DNA of 64,000 nucleotides, from the NCBI GenBank assembly GCA_020639255.1, contig JACKGZ010000006.1:62001-126000 (forward strand), written 5' to 3'. A program made the translations under genes and the position numbers. Origin of the DNA: Phycisphaera sp. GTDB taxonomy: Bacteria > Planctomycetota > Phycisphaerae > Phycisphaerales > UBA1924. Within the stretch, counting starts at the first letter, position 1. The number at the start of each line of letters is the position of its first letter. Of this stretch, positions 52,992 to 60,508 are shown piece after piece. The notes beneath the pieces are model-generated. The model was not told where the DNA came from, did no database searches, and saw nothing but the letters and a program-made list of their open reading frames with translations.

Positions 52992-54002
52992 TCACGGGCT
53001 TTCGGGCTCGCCCGGGGCTTCCCGGAGGAAGATCTCGGCATGCGGATAGGCGGCTCTGAGCTGCTCCAGTCCGGCCTCGCCCATCACGCTCGCGGCACTG
53101 GCCAAGGCGTCGGCGAGCCAGGGCTCGGGCGCGATGACGGTGACGGCGACGGATCGGGTCAGGCCGAGTCCCGTCTTAGGGTCGATGATGTGCGAGTAGC
53201 GAACACCATCGATCTCGATGTGGCGGTAGAGGTCGCCCGACGTCGCCACGCCGACGTTGGCGAGGACGATCTCGTACGGCAACTCAAGCCCGTTGTCGAT
53301 CGTGATGCGCCAGCCTTCCTGTCCCGGGGGCGGGTCACCGATGGCGAGGTCGCCCCCGAGGTCGACGATGGCGCTCGGGCAGTCGTGCTCGCGCAGTACA
53401 TCGAGCGCTTTCTGGGCGGCGTACCCCTTGCCGATGCCCCCAAAGTCGAGCAGCATGCCCACGCGGTCGAATCGGACTCGGCTGTGCTCCTCATCGAGTT
53501 CGAGGTGCTGCATCCCGACGCGTTCGAGTGCGTGCCGAAGTTCGTCTGGGTCGGGCCGCACTGCTTCTTTGATGGCCGGACGCCAGATGTGTGTGACTGG
53601 CCCGACGGTCGGGTCGAATGCACCGCCCGAAACGTTCCATACGTCGCGTGAGCACGAAAGGATCTCGACGAGATCGAGGCTCGCGTCGTGCCACTCGTTC
53701 GGAGCCTTCTCGACGAGTTGCATCGATTCGCTGTCGTACGTGTAGTCGCTGAGGATCTGCTCCTGCACCGTGATCTCCTTCATCACTGCCATGGCGGCGA
53801 GTGTCGCTCGGTACTGGTCTGGTGCGTAGAACGTCAGATTCGCCCTGCCGCCCATCGCGTATCTTGCGAATTCGAAGCGAGATGCGGTAGGCTCAGGCCG
53901 GTCGGCTGCGGGGGGCAGGGGCCCGTTCGGATCGGTCCGGCACCCGACCAGGAGCACATTGAGCGTGACGAAACACAGAGCCAGTGGTGTGATCGGTCTC
54001 AT
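52992..54002 (-). CDS. apbE: ApbE-type FAD:protein FMN transferase lipoprotein
   Basis: 336 aa. Lipobox LLVGC gives Cys21 as the lipid anchor. ApbE marks: ARYAMGGRANLTFYA, YDSESMQLVEKAP, GAFDPTVGPV, DFGGIGKGYAAQKAL, IVDLGGDLAIGD, VATSGDL and HIIDPKTGLG. It covalently attaches FMN to Thr residues of exported flavoproteins such as Rnf/Nqr subunits; no such partner is in this window. Its ATG lies 38 bases inside the divergent SUMF1-like gene's reading frame, so the two start regions overlap. Confidence 0.93.
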   Translation of the reverse strand: MRPITPLALCFVTLNVLLVGCRTDPNGPLPPAADRPEPTASRFEFARYAMGGRANLTFYAPDQYRATLAAMAVMKEITVQEQILSDYTYDSESMQLVEKAPNEWHDASLDLVEILSCSRDVWNVSGGAFDPTVGPVTHIWRPAIKEAVRPDPDELRHALERVGMQHLELDEEHSRVRFDRVGMLLDFGGIGKGYAAQKALDVLREHDCPSAIVDLGGDLAIGDPPPGQEGWRITIDNGLELPYEIVLANVGVATSGDLYRHIEIDGVRYSHIIDPKTGLGLTRSVAVTVIAPEPWLADALASAASVMGEAGLEQLRAAYPHAEIFLREAPGEPESP

Positions 54003-54786
54003 GGGTCTCAGCCTAGGGGCGTTGGCCCTGCCGGCGTTCGCTCAGGCGGTTGAGACCGAGTTTGAGACGCGCACAATCGAAGTCCCGGGCACGACCGTGA
54101 CCTTCGAACTCGTCCGCGTCCCGGGTGGGACCGTTGAAGTCGATGGCGAGACTCACGAGGTGCCCGAGCTGTGGGTCTTGCCGCACGAGGTGACGTGGGA
54201 TCTGTACGACGTCTTTCTCTACGAACTCGACAAGCCCGAGAGCGAGCGTGAGTCGGTCGGCAAGGGCGCCGACGCGGTGACACGTCCGAGCAAACCCTAT
54301 GTGCCGCCGGACCGCGGGCTCGGGCACGAGGGCTACCCCGCGATGGGCATGACGCTCCACGCGGCTCGCAAATTCTCCGAGTGGCTCGCCAAGCACGCGG
54401 GCATCGAGAGCAGGCTCCCGACGAAGGCCGAGTGGGTGCACCTTGCGTCGGCTGACGGCGGCGGTGTGTGGTCGAAGGAGAACGCCGAGTACACGACGCA
54501 CCCGGTGAAGTCGCTCGAAGCGAACGCGTTCGGCTTGTACGACACGCTGGGCAACGTCGCCGAGTGGGTGGAGACGGACGAGAAGCGTCCGTTTGCGATG
54601 GGCGGCAGCTACAAGCTGCCCGAGGCTGAGTGCACGCCGACGTCGTTGCAGAAGCAGACGTCGAGTTGGAACGCGAGTGACCCGCAGATCCCCAAGAGCC
54701 AGTGGTGGCTCGCCGACTGCAGTTGGGTCGGTTTCCGCTTTGTCGTGGATGTGAGCGCAGAAGAAGGAGCATCGGATGACGAATGA
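53965..54786 (+). CDS. Exported SUMF1/FGE-like fold protein
   Basis: 273 aa from GTG at 53965 (GGAG 10 bases upstream; TTG at 53959 also possible, ATG at 54001 would leave no basic leader). Signal peptide KHRASGVIGLMGLSLGALA, cleavage after AFA. SUMF1-type features: FELVRVPGGTVEVDG, ELWVLPHEVTWDLYDVF, RLPTKAEWVHLASADGGG, GLYDTLGNVAEWVETD and DCSWVGFRF. The paired Cys of true formylglycine-generating enzymes near the end is not present, so it is probably not a sulfatase activator. It overlaps the following oxidoreductase start by 11 bases. Confidence 0.85.
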   Translation: MTKHRASGVIGLMGLSLGALALPAFAQAVETEFETRTIEVPGTTVTFELVRVPGGTVEVDGETHEVPELWVLPHEVTWDLYDVFLYELDKPESERESVGKGADAVTRPSKPYVPPDRGLGHEGYPAMGMTLHAARKFSEWLAKHAGIESRLPTKAEWVHLASADGGGVWSKENAEYTTHPVKSLEANAFGLYDTLGNVAEWVETDEKRPFAMGGSYKLPEAECTPTSLQKQTSSWNASDPQIPKSQWWLADCSWVGFRFVVDVSAEEGASDDE

Positions 54787-56089
54787 CAGCATCCATCGGC
54801 GGGAGTTCGTCAAGGGGGCCGCGGCTCTGGGCGCTTCGGGGCTCGTGGCGGGCTCGACGCTCGGGTCGATGTTGAAGCCTCGCATGGACACGCTCCGCGT
54901 GGGCGTCGTCGGTTGCGGCGGGCGTGGCACGGGCGCGATGCTCCAGGCCCTTAAGGCCGACCCCAACACCATGCTCTGGTCCGCGGGCGAGGCGATCGGC
55001 GGGCGGATCGAGGCGAGCATCGGTCGCGTTCAGGCCGGACTCGACGAGCACGCCGAGGAGGGCGGGCACGCGGGCACGATCGAGGTGCCCGCCGAGCGGA
55101 TGCATGTCGGGTTCGACGCGTACCAGAAGGTGATCGACGAGTGCGACGTGGTGATCCTCACGACACCACCCGCGTTCCGACCCATGCAGTTCGCGGCCGC
55201 CATCGACGCAGGCAAGCACGTCTTCTGCGAGAAACCGGTCGCGGTCGATGCGCCGGGCGTGCGGCAGGTTCTGGAGTCGGCCCGCAAGGCCAAGGAGAAG
55301 GGTCTGGCGGTCATGTCGGGCTTCTGCTGGCGCTACCAGGACCAGTGCAGAGAAACCATGACCAGGCTCCACGAGGGCGGCGTGGGCGACCTGCACACGA
55401 TCCAGACGACGTACAACACCACCGGCTGGGTGCGCCCCAACGCGAAACAGGACGCTTGGAGCGAGACGGAATTCCAGCTGCGCAACTGGCAGTACTTCAC
55501 GCCCTTGTCGGGCGATCACATCGTCGAGCAGGCGGTGCACGCGATCGACTGGATCGCGTGGGCGATGCAGGACGAGCCGCCCGTGAAGTGCTGGGCGGTC
55601 GGCGGGCGTCAGACGCGCCCCGACATCCCCGAGACGGGCAACGTGTTCGATCACTTCGGCGTGACGTACGAGTACGCCAATGGTCAGCGCGGCTACCACA
55701 TGTGTCGGCACTGGCCCAACACCCCCTCGGACAACTCGGCGTACTTCCTCGGGAGCAGCGGGCGCTGCACGATGCAGCCATGGACCGGTCAGCACGTGAT
55801 CGAGGGCACCGAGAACTGGCGGGGCGCCGCGCCGGGCAACGACATGTACCAGCGCGAGCACGACCTGCTGTTTGCCTCGATCCGTGACAACACCCCCGTC
55901 AACGACGGCGAGCGGATGTCGCACACGACGCTCATGGCGATCATGGCCCGGATGGCCGCGTACACGGGCGAGGTGGTGACGTGGGAGCAGGCGATGGAGA
56001 GCCAGGAGAACCTGAACCCGGATCCGTTTACGTTCGGCGATCGTCCGAGGCCGACGGTTGCTGTCCCGGGCGTGACGAAGTTCGCGTGA
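54776..56089 (+). CDS. Tat-exported Gfo/Idh/MocA-family oxidoreductase
   Basis: 437 aa. AAGGAG 7 bases before ATG. Tat signal HRREFVKGAAALGASGLV, then Rossmann start LRVGVVGCGGRGTGAM near residue 42, FCEKPVAVDAPGV near 155 with the family Lys, and a C-terminal domain with GDHIVEQAVHAIDWIAWAM. Exported members of this family usually carry NAD(P) bound tightly before export. It is followed by a TIM-barrel isomerase, a second such oxidoreductase and a second TIM-barrel enzyme. Confidence 0.92.
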   Translation: MTNDSIHRREFVKGAAALGASGLVAGSTLGSMLKPRMDTLRVGVVGCGGRGTGAMLQALKADPNTMLWSAGEAIGGRIEASIGRVQAGLDEHAEEGGHAGTIEVPAERMHVGFDAYQKVIDECDVVILTTPPAFRPMQFAAAIDAGKHVFCEKPVAVDAPGVRQVLESARKAKEKGLAVMSGFCWRYQDQCRETMTRLHEGGVGDLHTIQTTYNTTGWVRPNAKQDAWSETEFQLRNWQYFTPLSGDHIVEQAVHAIDWIAWAMQDEPPVKCWAVGGRQTRPDIPETGNVFDHFGVTYEYANGQRGYHMCRHWPNTPSDNSAYFLGSSGRCTMQPWTGQHVIEGTENWRGAAPGNDMYQREHDLLFASIRDNTPVNDGERMSHTTLMAIMARMAAYTGEVVTWEQAMESQENLNPDPFTFGDRPRPTVAVPGVTKFA

Positions 56090-56099
56090 GGAGTTTGCG

Positions 56100-57026
56100 A
56101 TGACGATTGATCGCCGGTCGTTTCTGCTGAGTGCCACTGCTGCGGGTGTTGCCGCGCACGCTGGGCGATCGATCGCCCAGCCCGAGAGATGGCGTGCCAA
56201 CCCCGCGGGCTCGGGTCCCAGAATCTTGAAGTCGCTCAAGTTCGGCATGATCGGCGCGGGCGAGACGGTGCGCGAGAAGTTCGAGCTCGCCAAGAACGCG
56301 GGCTTCGACGGCGTCGAACTCGACAGCCCGAGCGCACTCGATCTCGACGAGGTTATCGAGGCACGCGACGCCGTGGGCATCCGCATCCCGGGTGTGGTCG
56401 ACTCGGCGCACTGGGGCAAGCCCTTCAACCACCCCGACGAGAGCGTGCGGGCCGAGGGGCGGGCGGCTCTGGAGACGGCGATCCGCGACTGCAAGAGGGT
56501 CGGCGGCTCGACGGTGCTCGTCGTGCCCGCGGTTGTGCGCAAGGGCATGAGCTACGCGGACGCGTACAGGCTGAGCCAGAAAGAGATCGGGAAGCTGGTG
56601 CCGCTGGCGGAGGAACTGGGTGTCGCGATCGCGTTCGAGAACGTGTGGAACAACTTCCTGCTGAGCCCGCTCGAGGCGGCGCGGTACGTCGACGAGTTTG
56701 AGAGCCCCAACGTCGGCTGGTACTTCGACGTGGGCAACATCGTCAACTACGGCTGGCCCGAGCAGTGGATCGATGCGCTCGGTGCTCGCATCTTCAAGCT
56801 CGACGTGAAGGAGTTCAGCCGGTCCAAACGCGACAACGAGGGCCTCTGGAAGGGGTTCGGCGTCGAGATCGGCGAGGGCGACTGCGACTGGCCCGCCGTG
56901 CGCGAAGCATTGGACAGGATCGGGTATCGTGGCTGGGCCTCGGCGGAGGTTGGGGGCGGCGGGGCGGATCGCCTCGCGGACATCGCCCGCAGGATGGATC
57001 AGGTGCTGACGTTTGAAGGAGCGTGA
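56100..57026 (+). CDS. Exported sugar phosphate isomerase/epimerase-like TIM-barrel enzyme
   Basis: 308 aa. GAGGAG 6 bases before ATG. Tat-type signal DRRSFLLSATAAGVAAHAG. Xylose-isomerase-like barrel: KFGMIGAGETVREKFELAK, GFDGVELDSPSAL, AIAFENVWNNFLLSP with metal Glu near residue 182, VGWYFDVGNIVNYG with Asp, FKLDVKEFS and WASAEVGGGG. It is exported despite being from a mainly cytoplasmic family. Possibly handles the keto-sugar produced by the neighbouring oxidoreductase. Confidence 0.87.
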   Translation: MTIDRRSFLLSATAAGVAAHAGRSIAQPERWRANPAGSGPRILKSLKFGMIGAGETVREKFELAKNAGFDGVELDSPSALDLDEVIEARDAVGIRIPGVVDSAHWGKPFNHPDESVRAEGRAALETAIRDCKRVGGSTVLVVPAVVRKGMSYADAYRLSQKEIGKLVPLAEELGVAIAFENVWNNFLLSPLEAARYVDEFESPNVGWYFDVGNIVNYGWPEQWIDALGARIFKLDVKEFSRSKRDNEGLWKGFGVEIGEGDCDWPAVREALDRIGYRGWASAEVGGGGADRLADIARRMDQVLTFEGA

Positions 57027-57027
57027 G

Positions 57028-58311
57028 ATGGCGACGAAATGGAACAGGCGTGATGTGGTCAAGGCCGGGGCGGCTCTGGGTGTGGGGTCGCTCATCTCCC
57101 CCGCGTTCGCGGCCGGGACGGTGCGTCGAGCCGACGACACGATCCGCGTGGGTGTCATCGGTTGCGGCGGGCGGGGCACCGGGGCGGCGGCCAACGCGAT
57201 CGACGCCCACCCCTCCGTCAAGATCGTCGCGCTCGCGGACTTGTTCGAGGACCGCCTGAACGGTTCGCGGAGCTATCTCGAAGGACGCGAGGACGCGAGC
57301 CAGCGCGTCGCGATCGACGACGCCCACTGCTTTACGGGCTTTGACGCCTATCAGAAGCTTGTCGCGCTGAAAGACATTGATTACGTCATCCTCGCCACGC
57401 CCCCGGGTTTCAGGCCCATCCACTTCAAGGCCGCGATCGACGCGGGCAAGAATGTGTTCATGGAGAAGCCCGTCGCGGTCGACCCCGTCGGCATCCGCAC
57501 GGTGATCGAGGCCGCCGAGAGGGCGCAGGCGAAGAAGCTCTCGGTCGTTGCGGGCACGCAGCGCCGCCACGAGGCGTCATACCTGGCGCTCATGGAGCGC
57601 GTGCATGGAGGTGAGCTGGGCGACATCGTTGGGGCGCAGTGCTACTGGAATCAGGGCGGGCTCTGGGTCCACGACCGCAAGCCCGAGTACTCCGACATGG
57701 AGTGGCAGTGTCGGAACTGGTTGTATTTCTGCTGGCTCTCGGGCGATCACATCTGCGAGCAGCACATCCACAACATCGATGTGGTGAACTGGGCCAAGGG
57801 CGGGCCGCCCGTCAAGGCGACGGGCATGGGCGGGCGTCAGGTGCGCACCGCCGAGAAGTACGGCAACATCTTCGATCACTTCGCCATCGAGTTCGAGTAC
57901 GCCGACGGGTCGAGCTGCATGAGCATGTGCCGGCAGATCGACGGGTGCGCCGGGTGCGTTGAGGAAGTCCTGCGGGGTACCAAGGGCACGAGCGTCTCAC
58001 GGCCGGGCTTTGCGGTGATGGAGGGTGCGAATAGCTGGCGCTTCGACGCCGAGAACCGCAACCCGTACGAGCAGGAGCACACGGATCTGGTCGCGTCGAT
58101 CACGGGCGAGGGCAAGTATCTCAACGAGGCGCGCCGCGTCGCCGAGAGCACGCTGACGGCGATCATGGGGCGCATGAGCACCTACACGGGCAAGCAGGTG
58201 ACGTGGGAGCAGGCGATGAACTCGCAGCTCGATCTGTCGCCCGCGAGGTACGCTTTCGGTGATCTGGCGGTGCGTGAGGTTCCGATGCCCGGCTCGACGC
58301 CGTTAATCTGA
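57028..58311 (+). CDS. Tat-exported Gfo/Idh/MocA-family oxidoreductase (second copy)
   Basis: 427 aa from ATG at 57028 (AAGGAG 8 bases upstream, frame open from 57013), one base after the preceding stop. Tat-like signal KWNRRDVVKAGAALGVGSL. Motifs mirror the 54776 protein: IRVGVIGCGGRGTGAAAN, FMEKPVAVDPVGI, GDHICEQHIHNIDVVNWA. About the same length; the two are clearly paralogues but divergent in the substrate half (YWNQGGLWVHDRKPE). Confidence 0.92.
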   Translation: MATKWNRRDVVKAGAALGVGSLISPAFAAGTVRRADDTIRVGVIGCGGRGTGAAANAIDAHPSVKIVALADLFEDRLNGSRSYLEGREDASQRVAIDDAHCFTGFDAYQKLVALKDIDYVILATPPGFRPIHFKAAIDAGKNVFMEKPVAVDPVGIRTVIEAAERAQAKKLSVVAGTQRRHEASYLALMERVHGGELGDIVGAQCYWNQGGLWVHDRKPEYSDMEWQCRNWLYFCWLSGDHICEQHIHNIDVVNWAKGGPPVKATGMGGRQVRTAEKYGNIFDHFAIEFEYADGSSCMSMCRQIDGCAGCVEEVLRGTKGTSVSRPGFAVMEGANSWRFDAENRNPYEQEHTDLVASITGEGKYLNEARRVAESTLTAIMGRMSTYTGKQVTWEQAMNSQLDLSPARYAFGDLAVREVPMPGSTPLI

Positions 58312-58329
58312 TGTAGGGGGAACGACAGC

Positions 58330-59241
58330 ATGGACAGGCGAACATTCATCGCGGCCGCGAGCGGGGCGGTTGCCTCGGGTGCGGCGCTCAAGGCATCGGG
58401 CATGACGACGCAGCGCAGGGAAGAAGAGAAGTTCTCGGTGCACTTTGCGCCTCACTTTGGCATGTTCCGACATCATGCGGGCGATGATCCGGTGGCGCAG
58501 CTTGAGTACGCCGCGGCCCAGGGCTTCACGGCCTGGGAAGACAACGGCATGGGCGGGCGGAGCGTCGAGGAACAGACTCGCATCGCCGAGGCCATGCAAC
58601 GCCTCGGGATGACGATGGGCGTGTTCGTCCTGAACCCGGGCTCGGCGTGGGGGCCCACGTTCAGCCAGGGCAAGCAGGAGGACGTCGACAACTTCGTCAA
58701 GGCGTGCGAGGACGCGGTGCCCGTGGCGCAGCGCGTCAGCGCCAAGTGGATGACCGTTGTGCTCGGCACACAGCACCCTCGCATCGATATTGAGTACCAG
58801 ACCGCGTACGCGGTCGAGCAGCTCAGACGTGGCGCGGAGGTTCTTGAGCCGCACGGGCTGGTCATGGTGCTCGAACCGCTGAACCCGCGGGACCACCCGA
58901 GCATGCTGCTCTCGAAGATGTCGCACGGGTACGAGATCTGCCGGGCGGTGAACTCGCCCAGCTGCAAGATCCTGTGCGACCTGTACCACCAGCAGGTGAC
59001 GGAGGGGAACCTGATCCCCAACATCGACCGCGCGTGGGACGAAATCGGCTACTTCCAGATCGGTGACAACCCCGGCAGGTGCGAGCCGACGACGGGCGAG
59101 GTCAACTACGCGGGGGTGTTCCGCCACATCAAGGACAAGGGGTTCACGGGCATCTACGGGATGGAGCACGGCAACAGCCAGGGTGGCGCCGAAGGCGAGC
59201 AGGCCGTCATCGACGCGTACAGGAGCGTCGATCCGAGGTGA
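58330..59241 (+). CDS. Hydroxypyruvate isomerase-like TIM-barrel enzyme, exported
   Basis: 303 aa. Tat-type signal DRRTFIAAASGAVASGAAL. Hyi-like motifs: FSVHFAPHFGMF, LEYAAAQGFTAWEDNGM, LVMVLEPLNPRDHPS with metal Glu near residue 181, CKILCDLYHQQVTEGNL with Asp, GYFQIGDNPGRCEPTTGEV and GIYGMEHGNS with Glu. The order of metal ligands is that of hydroxypyruvate isomerase/OtnI relatives. True substrate unknown; export suggests a periplasmic sugar derivative. It overlaps the SDR start by one base (TGATG). Confidence 0.88.
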   Translation: MDRRTFIAAASGAVASGAALKASGMTTQRREEEKFSVHFAPHFGMFRHHAGDDPVAQLEYAAAQGFTAWEDNGMGGRSVEEQTRIAEAMQRLGMTMGVFVLNPGSAWGPTFSQGKQEDVDNFVKACEDAVPVAQRVSAKWMTVVLGTQHPRIDIEYQTAYAVEQLRRGAEVLEPHGLVMVLEPLNPRDHPSMLLSKMSHGYEICRAVNSPSCKILCDLYHQQVTEGNLIPNIDRAWDEIGYFQIGDNPGRCEPTTGEVNYAGVFRHIKDKGFTGIYGMEHGNSQGGAEGEQAVIDAYRSVDPR

Positions 59242-60056
59242 TGGGGATTCTCGCGGGCAAGCGTGCGATCGTGACCGGGGCCGCCTCTGGGATCGGCCTG
59301 GCGATCGCGCGGGCGTTTGCGAGGCAGGGCTGCGAACTCGAGTTGGTCGATGTCGACGACGATGGCTTACGGCGAGCCGGTGACGAGTTGGGTGCGCGTG
59401 TGCTCGGCTCGCACGTGCTCGATCTTTCGGACACGGACGAAGTAGACGTCTTCGCTAGAAGGTTCGTGGAGGAGGGCGGGCCGGTCGACGTGCTTGTTAA
59501 CAACGCGGGCACGCTCTGGTTCGACTCGTTCGAGCGCATGCCGATGTCTGAGTGGGACCGACTGATGCGAGTGAATCTGGATGCGCCCGCGCGTCTGATC
59601 CACGGGCTGCTGCCCGCGATGCGGCGCAGGCCCGGAGCGCACATCGTCAATATATCGAGCATCCTTGGCCTCACGCCCAAACGCAAGATGGCGGCGTATT
59701 GCACGAGCAAGTACGGGCTGGTCGGCCTGAGCCTGGCGCTCCGCGCCGAGCTCTCGCCCGCGATCGGGGTCTCGGTTGTGTGTCCCGGTCTTGTGAGGAC
59801 AGATTTGTACGCGAGCGCGATCCAGGAGGGACGATCGACCGGGCAACGCAAGCAGCCGGGCTATCTGTCGGCGCCGCCCGAGCGTGTCGCCGATCAGGTC
59901 GTGCGGGCAATCGAGAAGAACAAGCGTATGGTGATCGTGACCAAGCACGCCCGTGCGGTGCGTGCGGCGCACGGGCTCGCGGGGTGGGCGATCGATCTGA
60001 ATCAGCTCAGGCGCAACGCCAGGCGTCAGAGCGCCGCGTCCGGGACGAGTTCGTAG
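59241..60056 (+). CDS. Short-chain dehydrogenase/reductase
   Basis: 271 aa from ATG at 59241, overlapping the previous stop by one base; the frame open from 59079 is out of frame with and internal to the TIM-barrel gene. Cofactor loop TGAASGIGLAIA, NNAGTLWF, catalytic Ser in NISSILG, Tyr/Lys in AAYCTSKYG, and a basic C-terminus (IDLNQLRRNARRQ). It has no signal peptide, unlike the four genes before it, so it would act in the cytoplasm. Its last 31 bases overlap the convergent gene 60026-60499. Confidence 0.9.
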   Translation: MGILAGKRAIVTGAASGIGLAIARAFARQGCELELVDVDDDGLRRAGDELGARVLGSHVLDLSDTDEVDVFARRFVEEGGPVDVLVNNAGTLWFDSFERMPMSEWDRLMRVNLDAPARLIHGLLPAMRRRPGAHIVNISSILGLTPKRKMAAYCTSKYGLVGLSLALRAELSPAIGVSVVCPGLVRTDLYASAIQEGRSTGQRKQPGYLSAPPERVADQVVRAIEKNKRMVIVTKHARAVRAAHGLAGWAIDLNQLRRNARRQSAASGTSS

Positions 60057-60499
60057 AAGCCCTGCCCGGTGTGACGCAGCGCGCCGACCTTTGCGAGATC
60101 CTTCCAGACCTTCTCGGGGAATTCGCTGGGCGGCATGATCGCGTCGATCTGCGAGTGCCTGCCGCCCGAGAGCTTGTTGCTGCCCAGGCGTGATTCGTCG
60201 TCGAGCTTGGTGAGCTTCAGGCGTTTGCGGAATGCCTTGAGCGCCTCGCGCATCTCGTGTGTCACCTCGACGGGCTCGGCGGTTGCGTCGGCTTTCTTGG
60301 GCGGGGCCTCGACCGACCGGAGCAGCGCATCGAACGCGGCGAAGTCCTTGGCCTTGTACGCCTCTATCGCGGCCTTCTGATCCACGGGGAACCGCGACAT
60401 CAGACGCACCGCGAGATCCCAGTGGCCCTGGAGCTTGAGCGGATCGGCGTTGGCGTGGATCTCGTCGACAACCTGGCGGAGTTTCTCGAGTGCGTTCAT
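60026..60499 (-). CDS. Hypothetical protein, mostly helical
   Basis: 157 aa. Helices at 1-60 (NALEKLRQVVDEIHANADP, AAIEAYKAKDFAAFDALL), a Pro/Ala linker (residues 64-78), more helices to 105, and a compact end (MPPSEFPEKVWKDLAKVGAL, GQGFYELVP). No family recognised and no cofactor motif. It lies 9 bases after the asparagine synthase gene start side, on the same strand, and overlaps the SDR 3' end by 31 bases. Confidence 0.75.
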   Translation of the reverse strand: MNALEKLRQVVDEIHANADPLKLQGHWDLAVRLMSRFPVDQKAAIEAYKAKDFAAFDALLRSVEAPPKKADATAEPVEVTHEMREALKAFRKRLKLTKLDDESRLGSNKLSGGRHSQIDAIMPPSEFPEKVWKDLAKVGALRHTGQGFYELVPDAAL

Positions 60500-60508
60500 G
60501 GGCGCATC

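Noticed and set aside
51521..53059. 512-residue open frame on the plus strand
   Set aside because: Antisense to the oxidoreductase alpha gene, which has clear family motifs.
54008..56548. 846-residue open frame on the reverse strand
   Set aside because: Antisense shadow of the exported SUMF1-like and Gfo/Idh genes in GC-rich DNA; no signal, domain or ribosome site.
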